From: Talinum fruticosum
Taxonomy: Eukaryota; Streptophyta; Magnoliopsida; Caryophyllales; Talinaceae
Assembly (NCBI GenBank): GCA_021018815.1
Contig: JAITYX010000025.1
Span: 2,824,501-2,888,500 of the forward strand
DNA: 64,000 nucleotides
Reading direction: 5' to 3'
The translations under genes were made by a program, and so were the position numbers. Below, in pieces: positions 1 through 11,592 of the stretch. The notes under the pieces were generated by a model. The model did not search any database, was not told where the DNA came from, and saw nothing but the letters and a program-made list of their open reading frames with translations. The stretch's first letter is position 1, and every line of letters begins with the position of its first letter.

Positions 1-189
1 CTAGTGGTACTCGGTCGCGATCGAAAATGACGCATGATTCAATCGATCCTCCCATCCCTCATCCTCATAGTTCCTTGCCTACGGGGGCCGATCCCGTGAC
101 GTCCTTCACGCTAAGGATGTAGAGTCATTCTAGCGCTCCACAGAAATCATCAACCTCAGCCTAAGGGGTATGTCACTTTAGGGGTACTT

Positions 190-1135
190 CAAAACCTAAT
201 TGAGACCCTAAAGATCACCGTGGCACAACAAGTGCAGGAGCAAGTGCGAGCCACCATGGAGCAACGCTTGCCCCTCATGCTTTTTCATTATACCCCCATT
301 CTCGGGTATGAACCTTAGGGAAGTCAGCCCGTTGGCCACTCCTCAAGAGGGATGCCCTCACATGTTGCCCCGCTCAGCCGAGCTAAAACGCCAACTACTC
401 CCCCTCCCGAACAGCCAAGTGCTCCTCTAACAACGCGTCAAGAGGAGGGAGATGCTAGGGGGATTATCGAGGCTAAGAGAGCTCTTCATAGGGCTAATGT
501 AAAGATTGCTACCTCTTACATAGCCTCAACCTCCTACACCACCCACATCGGGCGTTTTGCCTGGTTTAAGGGTCACGACAACACCCTTGGCCTGAATGCG
601 GAACAAAGACCCCAAGGGAGTGGGAGTACGACCAGCCTCGCACGGTTAGCTACGCACGACCGCGATTCTTCGTGAGCCCACAATGCTCCTAGGCATGACC
701 AAGAATGGACTATCGTCCGGGAGCACGAGCAATCGAGGGAAATGCATCATGGGCGATCAGCCACGAAAGGTCCGGAGAAGTCGGAGAGGGCACGACCTAC
801 TCCCCTCGATTTGAGTGAAGGAAAAGCCATTCCTTATTGGAAGTATCGCGACTTCAACCTCGCATCGTCCCTATATCCGGGTCCGACTAGCGCTCGACTC
901 AGCCCACCTTTACCACACCCATCTCAAGAAAGATTATGAATGCCCCACGAATGAAGAAGATAAGAGTACTAGACATTGATCCATACAGAGTGGGACGATC
1001 GATCCCAAGATCACCTGGCGTACTATAAGTTTCACATGTATGTACAGGATGGGGATGATGCAACCTACTGCCGATTCTTTCCTGCCACTCTGAAAGGGGT
1101 TGTGCAGAAATGGTTATGTTATGTTGTAAGCCTTC
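190..1135 (+). pseudogene. Ty3/gypsy gag remnant
   Basis: Decayed capsid (gag) region of a Ty3/gypsy retrotransposon. Two readable blocks support this. Around 190-300 there is a Gln/Glu-rich helix-like stretch (residues such as TLKITVAQQVQEQVRATMEQ), typical of the N-terminal part of plant gypsy gag. Around 1000-1125 there is a block reading DHLAYYKFHMYVQDGDDATY followed by CRFFPATLKGVVQKW. This matches the family pattern in which a 'DP.DHL' motif is followed by 'C..FP.TL.G.A..W'. Stops and frameshifts separate the blocks. No zinc knuckle or protease could be read before the RT region starts near 1240, so part of gag and the protease is probably deleted. GC content is higher than in the UGT neighbourhood. 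The gag assignment is fairly safe; the clade is not. Confidence 0.55.
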
Positions 1136-1239
1136 AACCTTTGATGGAGAAGTAGAAAGAGGACGGGAAGGCTCAAGATGATTCCAAGGGGAAGAAGCCA
1201 AAGGTGGAACCCTCTCGCTAAAGTGCTCGAGACTATGAT

Positions 1240-1815
1240 GGTGTGCTTCGCCACCACGGAAGATCACAGCAGGTCCGACCTACGTCTTCCGAAGATGTCA
1301 AACTCATCTCCTTAAAAGAAGCATGCCTCGATCGCTCCGTGCAAGTGGGCAAGAACCTCCACAAGGGGATCAAGGATAGCCTTCTCCGAATCCCGAGAGA
1401 ATACAAAGATGTCTTCGCTTTTGGACTCGGAGAGATGCTCGGGTTAAGCCCCAAGGTCATGGAGCACAAGTTGAACGTTGATCCCACTCATAAGCCGGTC
1501 ATTCGAAACGAAAAGATCCGAGGGCGAAAGCGAGTCTTGCTAGAATCGAGGAAATCAAGAAGTTGCTTGAAGCATGGTTTATTCGAGAGTGCCGATACTC
1601 GAGTGGATTGCTAACGTGGTCTTGGTAAAAAGTCGAATGATACATGGAGAATGTGCATTGACTTCATTAACTCGAATAGGCGTGCCCAAAAGGATAACTA
1701 TCCTTTGCCCAAGATCGATAAGCTCGTAGATGCTTCATGGATTCTTTATCGGGATATCACTATGATGGATATTTCCAAGGGCTACAACATACTTGTTCAT
1801 GATCTCCTTACATGC
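1240..1815 (+). pseudogene. Ty3/gypsy reverse transcriptase, N-terminal half (interrupted)
   Basis: Reverse transcriptase of a Ty3/gypsy element, broken. The pre-RT block around 1385-1500 reads IPREYKDVFAFGLGEMLGL, then HKLNVDP and HKPV, as in plant gypsy pol. After a frameshift near 1560-1615, the finger/palm block reads VVLVKKSNDTWRMCIDF, then KDNYPLPKIDKLVDAS and MMDISKGYN (1620-1790). The frame stops near 1815, where an LTR-like insertion separates it from the rest of the palm at 3059. The motif order and the exact continuation on the far side of the insertion show it was once one gene. Non-functional. Confidence 0.8.
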
Positions 1816-3046
1816 CATTAAGCCAAGAGCCATGAGTTCATGTCAAAGCTACAAAAGGAGCTCAAACCGAGAGGAGATCATATTTTAGCACCTAATCTGG
1901 TTCAACTTTTGCTTGATGAACTAGAGCTTGGTTTATGGTGAAGAATTATCTTTTATGTCTTTTGTTACATAAATAATTATTGTTTAAGAGTTGGAGTAAA
2001 ATAAATCCACAAGAGGAGGTCCAAAGCGCCAAGGGAACTCAAACCGTGCACTAAGCGCACAAGCTGGCCGGTAATCACCAAGGACCGAATGGTGTATGTC
2101 TTTTGCCTTAGCCGAATGGGTCATGTGTGGACAGAAACAAGGAGGATTCCAGAAGCATTTCCAAGCATCATCCCTAGTGGAAGAATCTATGTGTTGGACC
2201 TATGACAAGCTTTCTTGCACAAGGAGTAGGAAATACTTGGCTAGAATTAACTTTCATATTAGCCACATGTTCCCAAATTGGCTTGGACAAGGGGCTAACA
2301 TATCTTAGGCCATTGATCTTGTAATCTTTCTTTTATGCCTTAGATTATGTTTTAGTTTTGATTAATTTTCAGCATGTTTTATTTCCTTATAAATAGTCAA
2401 AGCAGACTTTGTAATTACTAATGATGATGAATATATGAACTTTGAGCTTTGCTCTTTTGAGATGGATTTCTCAACCCCTTGAATTCTCATTGCTGTATCC
2501 GAGCCTTGGCAAGCTTGGTGGTGTCCTTTGAGTACTTACAATCCCCGGTGGTGTTTCCGTATCCGGCCAGATTGCAAGGTGCCCCTCGGTTCAGCTTGGT
2601 GGTGTTTCCGTATCCAGGCCAGAACCCAGGATTTATCCAGCGAATGTCCACACCCATATCTCCCAATCCACATATCATTTCGTTCCCAAATTTCACCCAC
2701 ATCATTATACACGAGTTGAGACCATTACCACCAAATCTCAGCTCAATCCAAGAAGTATTCCATCCCCAGCACCAAAAACAAACAAAGAACCTCATTCTGG
2801 ACAGCCGCCCAGCGTGACCTTCTGTTTGCCTTTGGTTCAAGGTGATCCCGACCTTGGATGCTGCCCAAATTTTACCACAACCTTCCCCAATCAGTTAACT
2901 AACACTCCACTAAATTTCGTCCAAAAACTCCATCATTTGCCTCTCCTTTCACGCTTTTCCCCAAAACCGCACCTGCAGGTCCTAATCTGTCCGGGCTGCT
3001 TGTTCACGGTTTTGCTTATCTTTGCTTCCGCTCCCACTATACATCA
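1812..3046 (+). mobile_element. LTR-like insertion (probable solo LTR) splitting the gypsy RT
   Basis: A 1.2-kb segment with no coding homology lies exactly between two consecutive halves of a gypsy RT. Its right half resembles the LTR of element G (28424-29662). Both carry repeated 'GGTGGTGT..CCGTATCCGG' segments (2518-2630 here, 29130-29230 there), C-rich lines with many 'CCAAATTTCA' words, and the same terminus, which reads TTGCTTCCGC..CACTATACATCA (ending at 3046). I therefore call it a solo LTR of a relative of G. The left boundary is uncertain: possible TG starts are at 1813, 1833 and 1841. I could not confirm a 5-bp target duplication. It might instead keep a few internal bases. Confidence 0.55.
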
Positions 3047-3058
3047 CACTAGATCCCC

Positions 3059-4110
3059 TTGAGCAAGGAAGGCCAGGAGAAAACGACCTCCATTACCGAT
3101 CAAGGCTTGTATTACTACAATGTTATGCCTTTCGGATTGAAGAATGTCGGAGCCACTTATCAAAGGTTGGTGAACATGATCTTTGCCCATTTCATCGGAA
3201 AAACCATGGAAGTGTTTGTTGACAACATGATCGTCAAAGTAAATGGGACCTCGACCACGTCTCCAACCTCCGAAAGACGTTCGAAGTCCTATAAAAGTAT
3301 GGGATGAAGTTGAATCCCAAGAAATGCACCTTCGAAGTCAAAGTAGGGAAGTTCCTGGGGTTCATGAACAATCACGAGAGGGGTCGAAGCAAACCCCGAC
3401 AAGGTGTAAGTAGTGTTTGATATGAAGTCCCCTGCAACAGTAAAGGAGGTTCGAAGTCGACAGGGTGTGTGGCCGCTTTGGGTTAATTCATGTTAAGATC
3501 CGTAGATAAATGTCAACCTTCTTTAAGGTCCTTAAGAAAAAGAGCCAAGTTCGAGTGGGACTCTAAGGTAGAATAAGTGTTTTCCAATTGAAAGCGTAAT
3601 TGGCTCAACTTCCTAAGATTGTAAGTCTCACTCGGGGGAGCCCCTACTTCTTTATCTTGCAGTATCGGACCAAGCAGTGAGTGCAGTCCTCCTTGTGGAA
3701 CGAGAGAATGAACATATTCCAGTTTACTACATCAGCCATGTGCTCGTAGACGCCGAGCTATGCTATCCTCCAATCGAGAAGTTTGCATACGCCCTCCTCC
3801 TAGCTAGTAGGAAGTTACGCCCTTACTTTGACGCACACAAAGTAACAATCCTTACTGACCAGCCTTTGAAGAACATGCTTTAGAAATTTGGAAGTTCCGA
3901 GAGAATATTAAAGTAGGCCATCGAGCTGACTTCGTATGGCCTAGAGTTCGAACCATTTAGAGCGATAAAAGCTCAAGCATCGGCAAACTTCATACTTGAA
4001 TGCTAACACCATAACCAGCCCTCACCTTCAAAGATCGAGAATTGGACCCTTTTTGTCGATAGTTTCACAACCAAGGGCGGAAATGAAGCGGGTTTCCTCA
4101 AGAAAATTTC
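3059..4110 (+). pseudogene. Ty3/gypsy RT C-terminal half and RNase H
   Basis: Continuation of the interrupted pol. The RT palm at 3059-3240 reads ITDQGLYYYNVMPFGLKN and GATYQRLVNMIF, then VFVDNMIVK where the family has a YVDD-type catalytic motif. Here one of the two metal-binding aspartates is replaced (VDN). The connection region (about 3320-3400, KCTFEVKVGKFLGFM) is frame-broken. RNase H at 3677-3883 reads AVSAVLLVERE, PVYYISHVLVDAEL and YPPIEKFAYALLLASRKLRPYF, then TILTDQPLKNML. This is the usual plant gypsy sequence with a D in TDQPL. A second RNase H-like start (WTLFVDS, about 4043) suggests the additional archaeal-type RNase H of Tat-lineage elements, but it is short. Non-functional. 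Confidence 0.75.
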
Positions 4111-4299
4111 TTCAAGTCCACCGTCCTTTTTGAGGCTTTTGAGGATGTTAGGTTTTGGCCTCAACATTCTCCATAATAACAAGTTCATATCGTGCTGGCT
4201 CTCTTTAAGTACGATGCTCTTTTCCGACCAAGCCTTTAAGGTTCACGTTCACTATTTGGTGAACTTAGCAGACCTTGACAAAATAAAAGAGCTCAACTA

Positions 4300-5400
4300 G
4301 GGTGCTCCTGCATACACTTGCCTCATAAGGGGCCTCTATGTCGAGTGTGTGACACAAAAACCTAAGATAGATTCGATGAACTATCTTCCATTGTGCGATT
4401 TGTGGAAGATCATTGAGGTATGCTCAAATTCTCCACTATTTCCAAAGTATTTTTCGTCTTGTGTGGATAAAAAATCTCACTTCATTTACAATATATAGCC
4501 ATGGTTGTATGAGTACTTCCAAGCACCTTTCTTCGGCTTAACGAATCATCCTGTGTTTCCAGCCTCCATGTCATGGGCTAGGGTCTATCTTCGATAACCC
4601 ACAATCCATGGTATAGGCTTCTTGAGATCGGCCTTTAAACGTGTGATCTCGGTATGTCTCTTTAAGCTCAAAGATTATCCTTAGAAAAATGCCCATAAAA
4701 ATTTACTTCACCGATGACATGGCTGCCACTGCCCACTGCCGGTGGTTGACCTTGTGGGACTGCTTATGGTGGGTGCTAGCCTTGGCTATGCACAATTTAT
4801 ACCCATTTTCTTGTTGCCTTTCATTCTTGTTTGCTTGTTTCTTGATAAATCTTGTATGTGCAGGCCAATTTCCATCCTTAGGCCCAACTTCAACTCCCTC
4901 CAAATGTAATCATAGCACGGGAGTCAAGCGAAAGAAGGATATTGTTTGTAGGTCCTTTTGGATTCTGTTGGTATCTTGGTAAGAGAGTCACACCACAAAT
5001 CCGGGTTAACACATGGCCTCCGTTTGTTCCGGTTGATCTACCATCGACCATGTTCTACCTTCACTCTCTTCCTCAACAAGAGCAAGCCGCTACGACCATC
5101 GGGTATCCATATACCCAATTCTTAAATTTGTACATATCTTATGCGCATCATACAGGGTGGATAATGACCCAACTAGTGAGTTCCCACTTCTTTCCTCTCT
5201 TTTGCATAGTTGAATTTCTTGTATGGAAATTAACTTCGGTTGTTGTAGGTTACTCTGGAGAATATCAATATTCCAAGCCTCGATATGGATGTCACACAAC
5301 TTGGGGAGTCTTCTCGTTACGTGAGGATTCTCGAAATTCTTGAGGAAGAATGTGTTGAGCATCCTTTCCCTAGAAACCGATGAGGGGTAAGAGTTTCATG
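4300..5400 (+). pseudogene. Decayed ORF fragments, possibly plant-mobile-domain-like
   Basis: No intact gene. Short open pieces on the plus strand include WLYEYFQAPFFGL (about 4500) and KIYFTDDMAAT followed by W-rich sequence (4690-4800). After GT/AG-like gaps, further pieces read PPFVPVDLPSTMFYLHSLPQ (about 5020-5080). The W/Y-rich style recalls the aminotransferase-like plant mobile domain that often travels with plant retroelements. This is an impression from a few residues, not a firm match. The segment follows gypsy pol and precedes another decayed transposon ORF, so it is most likely more mobile-element debris. Confidence 0.2.
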
Positions 5401-6640
5401 CTCTTTACTTTTAGTTGTATGCTAAAAGTGTTTTTTTTTTTTGCTAATGCCATTAAATCAATTGTGTAGTATGATCGGGAACAATCTCGAATCATGTCCA
5501 TTAGGCTTTAATCTGCTCTTTGGGGAATCCAAAATTTTCTCACTGGGAGATCTTTCCCAACATTCCGGTAAGTCTCTAGTTAGTGAAATGCTAACTTTGT
5601 TGAGCTTTTAGTAGGTGTGTTAATCGATCTTTCCTTTTCGTAGAGGCATCGATCTAGAGCACCTCCATCGGGGAGTTTCCTTGGTGGACCCGGGGCACAA
5701 GCATATCAATCTGGTCAAAAAGTATCCTCCGGTGATACATCTGGATGAGGTACTTCATCTGCGTTCTTCACGACACACCCATCATTGAAGTACTTTCGAA
5801 GTAGCACCTAACACTTCCGGCCGCGTTCGTTTGAACATTCTACCTCTTTAAGCCTTTGATCGACACGTAAACCCATCTCATTTCCCTCGGGCTTCTTACA
5901 TCAGACCTTCCAATGGAGCATCCGAATCTTGGGACCATGGAGGTAGCTCTTCTCGAGGTGGTGGAGATGGCTGATTTTTAACATCCGTCTCGGAGGACTT
6001 CGGGAACTTCATCTTCAATGATGCTTCGACGGAGACGATTAGTAAATCTCTTGTAGGGTGCTTTTGTTATTTTAATGTTTTTAAGATGATGACTCTTATG
6101 CAATGTGATGAAAGGCAAATACTCGATTCTAAAAATGCTTACTTTTATGAAATATAATGCAAAAGAGTCTTAAGGAAAAATTACAAAGACAAATCGAAAA
6201 AATTGCACTAGCCCCCATTCCCCCAAAAGAAAATAATAAAAATAAGAAATGGAATCTCTAAGTGCATTGTCCAAATAATAACATTGCACATAAACACGGG
6301 TTGGGGAAGAAAGAAAAAAAAAAGGCAACGACCTAAGGAGTGCTTGGGCCGAAAACAAAGTGAACTGGCTGGCGCAAAGGGGTGGCCGGCGCTTGCCACC
6401 AAAGATGACCAAGTCGCAGGTGGGCACTAGTGGTTGTGATGTAGTAGGACTCTAGCGGAATGAAAACCTTGCTATAATTGAACCCGAGTCGAAGGTCGAA
6501 ATATCCGCCTTTCATAGATCCTTTTGCGGATCAAAGAGAATTTCCCAGTGTCTTCTACTTCTTTTTAAAAATGAACTTCATGAGTGATTTATCTCGTTGG
6601 ATGCATGAGATGACAAATACGGAGAGGGTAGGTTTGTCAT
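5400..6640. other. Unassigned spacer between decayed transposon ORFs
   Basis: I see no coding region, RNA gene or terminal repeat here. There are T-runs near 5433-5443 and A-rich stretches near 6225-6325, and short open frames on both strands without recognisable motifs. Probably old retroelement sequence. Confidence 0.4.
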
Positions 6641-7620
6641 CCTACTGATCTCGAATACATTATTTAGTATTCACCAAGTGAAAGTCTACTTGACTTTCTT
6701 AAGGGCTTCCGTGGCCTTCCGGGATCCTCTCCATCACGTCTTCAAGTTTGGGGATAAGGAACTGTGCCCTTACCCAAAGAATTTGATGCTATACTAGGCA
6801 TCCAAAGGCGTACGAAACCTATCTTGGCCAAGTCTTCTAAAAATCTGCGAGACTTATAAGTATCTACTCGAACTAAGTAATAAGAATATAGAGTGGATTC
6901 TTGTCGGAAATAAGATGAATATGATGAACCTAATGAAGTACTATCGGCACATGTATGCCTATTCTGAAGCTATTATTATCTCGAGGCGGCGAGCCATTAT
7001 CACCTTCCCGATAGTTGATTAGTAAGAGGACTATTGTTCTCTCGACGCCATTGATATTTACTCGAAACTATTATAGGCTTAGAGTGAGTTGAAGCGAACG
7101 CCGAGCAAGATTTCGTTAGGAGCCCCTTGTTGTTTTAGGTGAGGAAAGAACGGCTGATAAGACCAATGGCATTGGGCCTTATGGAAAGATTAAATTCGAT
7201 CATGCAGGACATTAATTTATTATCTCGTGATGTGCGATTTAGCTAATAGAGCATCTAAAGTTGATTCGAGCTCCCGTACATATCAATATGTACCTAGTAG
7301 TACACTTTTGTCGGCGAAAACGGAAAGAGGTGGTAACCAATCACCCAACTTCCTGGTCGGAAGAATACCTCAAAAATCATAGTTACGATGTGGTGTGGTA
7401 TATTATGCACTGGAAAGTGTCCTGGTTCGAGACACATACCAATCAACATCCATTTGTACAGACTACCGAGCCTAAAGACCATCACATATTATTTTTCTAA
7501 TCGTGTATTGTGGCAAATGAGAAGAGAGCAGATAATTCTCCTTCGAACCGTATGTGGCCCGCTACTCGTGAACTCGTTTGAAGGATTTGAAAACCCTAGG
7601 CGATCGAAGTCGTAGCTCGA
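6640..7620 (+). pseudogene. Decayed plant-transposon ORF (DUF7745-like)
   Basis: Plus-strand blocks, scattered over frames, resemble the N-terminal 'fold and helix' ORF that accompanies plant gypsy elements. Around 6700-6800 the reading is ASVAFRDPLHHVFKFGDKEL, then CP and, in the next frame, LPKEFDAILGIQRRTKPIL. Around 6925-7010 there is MMNLMKYYRHMYAYSEAI and RRRAIITFPIVD. Around 7140-7200 EERTAD and NGIGPYG can be read. In that family a 'F.FGD.EL.PT.EE..A.L' motif is followed by an 'R...I..F..YG' block. The match is by eye and the gene is clearly dead. Downstream Lys/Glu-rich codons (7740-7880) could be its coiled-coil tail. Confidence 0.35.
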
Positions 7621-8369
7621 ATACTAGGTAAACTCGCTAGATTGCTGACACCTGTAGACAAACCAAATATTGATGTATCCGACTATTATCCGGAGTTGAT
7701 AATAGAAGAGGATCCCCAATGAAGCAAGGCACTAACATAGATGGATTCGCAAGAAGTCTGTCCCTACTCGTTGCCCTGCTCCAAATACGTGAAGCAAACC
7801 CTCAAATAGCTGAAAGCAAGCGTACAAGAGAATCTAAAGCCAGGAGGCTGAGAAGAAACACACCCAAGATGATGGGCTAAGTCTAGTGACCGCAAAGGAA
7901 AGAAAGTAAAAATAAACCAGTGGCTTTGGATTTTTATATAGAATTTAGGAAGAAATAAAAGAAGAGGATCGGTTTTGCCTCTTTAGAACAAATTTATTTT
8001 CCACAAGTAGTGTGCTTGTTTTTACTTCCCTTTTATTAGTTATGTATGCGAGTAAGTAATAGGATTACCTTTTATTAAATAAAAGTAAGTATTATGTTAT
8101 ACTTTTAAATATTTTGTTTTATTGCTCACCTCAAGACACAAATAAATAAAATTGAACCGCCTAATTGGACCACTCTTAAAGTGAATAAATAATTACGAAG
8201 TGGACCATCTAATTGGACCATCCAAAATAATTAATTACGGAGATTAAACAAAGGGGATGGTTTCGTCCCAGCCAGCCCCCTTGTCCGGGTGGTGGTCGAC
8301 GCCTGCCATAACAAGGCCTATTTGGGCTAGGCTCGACCCATTGTCTAGGGTTGTGTTAGACGTACCACT
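7621..8369. other. AT-rich spacer, no gene seen
   Basis: The stretch at 7920-8250 is markedly AT-rich and holds two near-repeats of a 'CTAATTGGACCA' phrase (about 8161 and 8209). It could be untranslated or LTR sequence of the minus-strand element whose integrase ends at 8370, but I found no LTR termini. Confidence 0.3.
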
Positions 8370-8945
8370 TATTCAAATTATCCAAATTCGTGTACTTGAA
8401 AAATCTCTTTCCCATCTAAGTCGAGTTAATGTCACTGCCTCGCCTGGCGATATCCGATTGAGCACGAATGGGCCTAGCCGATTAGGCATAAATTTTCCTC
8501 GTAGATCCCGAATTGGTGCTCTAATTTTTTGAGGACCAAATCTCCAATTTGTAAATTTCAAGGCTTCACTTTCTTGTTGAATGTCTTAGATATACGTGCT
8601 TGATATATTTGGACATTATGCAGGGCGTTAAGGCGCTTCTCATCTAGTAGCACGAAGTCTTGGTAACGTGCTTTAACCCACTCGCTTACGGAATTTGGCT
8701 TTCAGCGATGATCCTTAACAAGGGAATGGAAATCTCTATTGGAAGGACTGCTTCCATGCCATAAACTAGGGAGTAAGGTGTTGCTCTCGTAGAGGTCCTA
8801 ATAGAGGTTTGATATCCCCATAAAGCAAAAGGCAACTTATCGGGCCAATCCTTATAATCAATCGCCATCTTTTCCGCTATTTTACGAATGTTCTTATTGG
8901 TGGCCTCGATCGATCCGTTAGTCCGAGGACCTAAAGAGTCATAGA
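8370..8945 (-). pseudogene. Ty3/gypsy integrase C-terminal part
   Basis: On the minus strand, reading from 8945 down, the C-terminal half of a plant gypsy integrase is recognisable. It reads NGSIEATNKNIRKIAEKMAI, then DYKDWPDKLPFALWGYQTSI, RTSTRATPYSLVYGMEAVLP and IEI. After a short break comes KKIRAPIRDLRGKFMPNRLG with PFV. These are the conserved GPY/F-type tail motifs of gypsy integrases; the GPF motif here is LGPFV. One in-frame stop and a frameshift near 8570-8690 break it. The catalytic DDE core is absent upstream, because sequence to the right of 8945 switches to unrelated gag-like material. The orientation is opposite to the gypsy pol at 1240-4110, so it belongs to another element or a rearranged piece. 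Confidence 0.75.
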
Positions 8946-8949
8946 AATG

Positions 8950-9440
8950 GGGCTAGTCCTCGAGGCCATCTATAGCATCCTCGTCTGCTCCATCCTCCCT
9001 AGGGATCTCTCCGTCCTCTAGGGCCTCCTCCTCATGGGAGGGCTCGCCGGAGAGCTTGACTCTGGGCAAAGGCGTCGGAGTAGAGGTTGGAGGCAAAGAC
9101 AACCCATTCTCAAGCATCTTTTCGTCATCACCAAATGAAGTGGTAACCTCCAAGAGAATCTTCCTAAAGGTTGTGTCCCGGCGACTGTGCCTCCCTGGAT
9201 GACCTCAAGGCGAGACTCTAAATCCCGCTCTTTCCCTTGGGCAGCCTAAAAGCGAGACCCTAGATCTCCCTTTCTCCCTTGGGCAGCGTCTAGCTGAGCC
9301 CTCAGCTGGCTCACCACCTCGTGAAGGGGGAGACAAGGCTCTCAAGGTCCTCCTTCTCCTTAGAGAGTTTCTTCGGAGAGATCCGGATAAAGGACACTTT
9401 CTTCTAAAGGTCGGAGGAAGACGGATGAGATTTTACGACC
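8950..9440 (-). pseudogene. Coiled-coil / acidic tail of a retroelement ORF
   Basis: The minus-strand reading shows a Leu/Glu/Lys-rich heptad-like stretch (about 9430-9200, KKLSKEKEDLESLVSPF and similar). It is followed by a Pro/Ser- and acid-rich tail (9153-8953, ending in EEEALEDGEIPREDGADEDA). Such a coiled coil plus acidic tail is common at the C-terminus of the PF04195-type ORF found further right on the same strand, so it is probably the end of that ORF. Frameshifted. Confidence 0.4.
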
Positions 9441-10360
9441 TGAACGACCTCGAGGAGAGCCCGTAAAACAAATATGTTAGAGTTAAAAATGAAGAAAAGT
9501 ACAAGAAAAGGAGAAGCTTTTCATATGCCTCAACGATTTTTACAGACGTGGAAGAAGCAGGAAGAAGAGTACCCTCACAAAGAACACCCCGTACATCTTG
9601 AGCAAGTGACCCGCCATGAGAGCCTTGCCCTCGGCATCGGCCTCCGGGAAAGTGCGGGACTTGGGGAAGTAAGGCCGAGGTAAATCTTATGACCTCTAGG
9701 AGCAAAAAGCTTTCTCTCGGGGGAAGAAGGACTTGCGGCATCCCTCGAATGCTTGCTCGAGGTGGATGACTCCGCATTGGCTGCCCCTTAACCATGATAT
9801 TGACACGAGGAGACATGAGGGGAGGAGCGCGCCTCTTCTCTATGGGAGGGGGATGAGTCTTTCACAAAGAAGAAACAACATTAGTACAAAAGCTAAGCTA
9901 GTCACAAAAGGAGTATGGCAAAGAATAAGAAGCTTACCGAGGAGACCTGCTGCTCCCCATGGTGGCTTTGGCGGCAGGTGCCGCTGGCGCCTTAGGGCGA
10001 GGCTCGGTACCTTTCCCTTTCTTCTCTCTCTCTCTCGGAGCACCCTTGCCTAGAGGAAGAGGGCGCTTATCTTGATCTGCTCTTCCTCTAGAGGGGTTCC
10101 CAGCCATGGCATTGGATAGAAGAGCCTTTGCTTGATCCGCAAAAATAAACTAAAGTCGAGTCGGTTCAAAATATGAACAAAAGAAATAAGAGGAGGAATA
10201 AATATCCTGTGATAATTTTGAGCTAACGCCTGATCCAGAAAGAGAAACAATTTCTTCTTGAAGTACTACCTCTTGGGAGCCAATTAGAAGGAAGTTTCTC
10301 TTTTTCCTTTCTCCCTAGTATGAGGTACCTCTCGAATGCGGAAATAATCAACCACAGACA
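9440..10360 (-). pseudogene. Linker of the same minus-strand ORF, Pro/Ser/Arg-rich
   Basis: The stretch between the PF04195-like block and the coiled coil has no recognisable domain. Minus-strand frames are Pro-, Ser- and Arg-rich (for example 10043-9960 with RERERRKGK). Hydrophobic runs at about 9500-9430 and 10200-10100 look like AT-rich noise or intron-like sequence rather than true membrane segments. It is kept as one entry because position and orientation suggest it links two parts of one dead ORF. Confidence 0.3.
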
Positions 10361-10872
10361 TACTCATCGAGGTGGCGGACCTTGCGACTAAGAACATGCT
10401 CCCTAATTATATCATCTTCCTCACTCCAAATGTGGACATCTAATGCCCCGTCTAATTTCTCTATAAAGAAGAACTCGTACTTCCATCGATGAACCTATGA
10501 CTCCTTATTTAGGGCGGTCATGTACCCATTCTTATTTGCGAAGCTATACCAACCTTGCTCGCCATCAAGGGAGGCCTTCTTCCGAAGGTCATGGAGGAGG
10601 GTAAATGTATCTAAGTTACACGGAAAACTCTTCAACTCGCATGTGGTGATAAACGAGCAAACAGAATGCTATGAATTGGGGACAATCCGAGCCGGAGCCA
10701 AGTTGAACTTACTGCATATTGATACAATCGGGGATGGAGTGGAAACCCCACCCCATTATCAAGCATTTCTTTATAAAAAGCACGACATCCGAGGAGGAGG
10801 AGACTTCACCGTATCTCGCTTTGGTGGAACAAGTAGCTTATAACTAGAAGGTAGAGTATAATGATCGGCCAT
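10360..10872 (-). pseudogene. PF04195-like 'putative gypsy-type transposon' ORF, N-terminal part
   Basis: The minus-strand start MADHYTLPSSYKLLVPPKRD is an ATG at 10872. It is followed, with a frameshift, by STPSPIVSICSKFNLAPARI and VPNSWHSVCSFITTCEL. Then come KASLDGEQGWYSFANKNGYM and KSWVHRWKYEFFFIE-type residues. This is the order of the plant 'putative gypsy type transposon' family (PF04195): a small N-terminal helix, 'L..F.L.P.QI.PN.W....F', 'WY.F', then 'W...FFFV'. The function of this family is unknown; it occurs inside or next to Ty3/gypsy elements. Two frameshifts and a stop make it a pseudogene. Confidence 0.6.
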
Positions 10873-11185
10873 GAAGTGTGTAACCGGTCGCTCGTGAACT
10901 GCGGATCAATAAAATGAGAACCCGGGCCATCACTAAGATCCGATCTCTTAGGCAACACAAAGGACTCAGCTAACTAGTCTACCCCCTCAAGTGGCATAGC
11001 GGAAGAACTAGCTTCATCATTCAACGAAATATCGGAAAGCTATAAAGTCGTGTGTCCACCTCTTCAAAGGGTCATCCTTTTGAGTTCAACGTCAATTTAC
11101 TCATAGCGATAACTTAGCCTTCGTGAGCTAGAAACATCGCATTCTCAACTCTATAAAGGAATACCCCTTTGAGGTTATCATTTTT

Positions 11186-11592
11186 CATGCACTTTCAAGC
11201 CTATGGGAGCTGAAAGATCTCATAAAGACCCATGTCGTCATAGGCACTCGCAGATCCTAACTGGAGGTTAGGAGGTCGCACTCTCAGTGGGATGTTCCCT
11301 AATGGACTCATGCACTTTTAAGACTCCCGGAGCTGAAAATTTGCGTAAAGACCCATGTCATGGGCATTCGTACTAGAGGCTAGGAGGTCGCGCTCTCCGT
11401 GGGATGTTCCCTAACGAGACTTATGCACTTTCAATGCTCTGGGAGCTAAAAGGTCGCGTAAAGACCCATGTCATCATGGGCACTCGCACACCTAAGTAGA
11501 GGTTAGGAGGTCACGTTCTCGTGGGATGTTCCCTAGCGAGACTCATGCACTTTCAAGCCTTCGAGCTGAAAGGTCACGTAAGGATCCATAAC
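11186..11592. repeat. Tandem repeat, about 120-bp unit, 3.4 copies
   Basis: Successive units begin 'ATGCACTTT' at about 11188, 11308, 11425 and 11547. Each continues through 'GGGAGCTGAAA', 'AAAGACCCATGTCAT', 'GGCACTCGCA', 'GAGGTTAGGAGGTCGC' and 'GTGGGATGTTCCCTA'. Unit lengths are near 120, 117 and 122 bp and the last copy is partial. Long minisatellites of this kind are typical of the untranslated 3' part of Tat/Ogre/Grande-type gypsy elements, which fits the surrounding debris. Confidence 0.85.
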
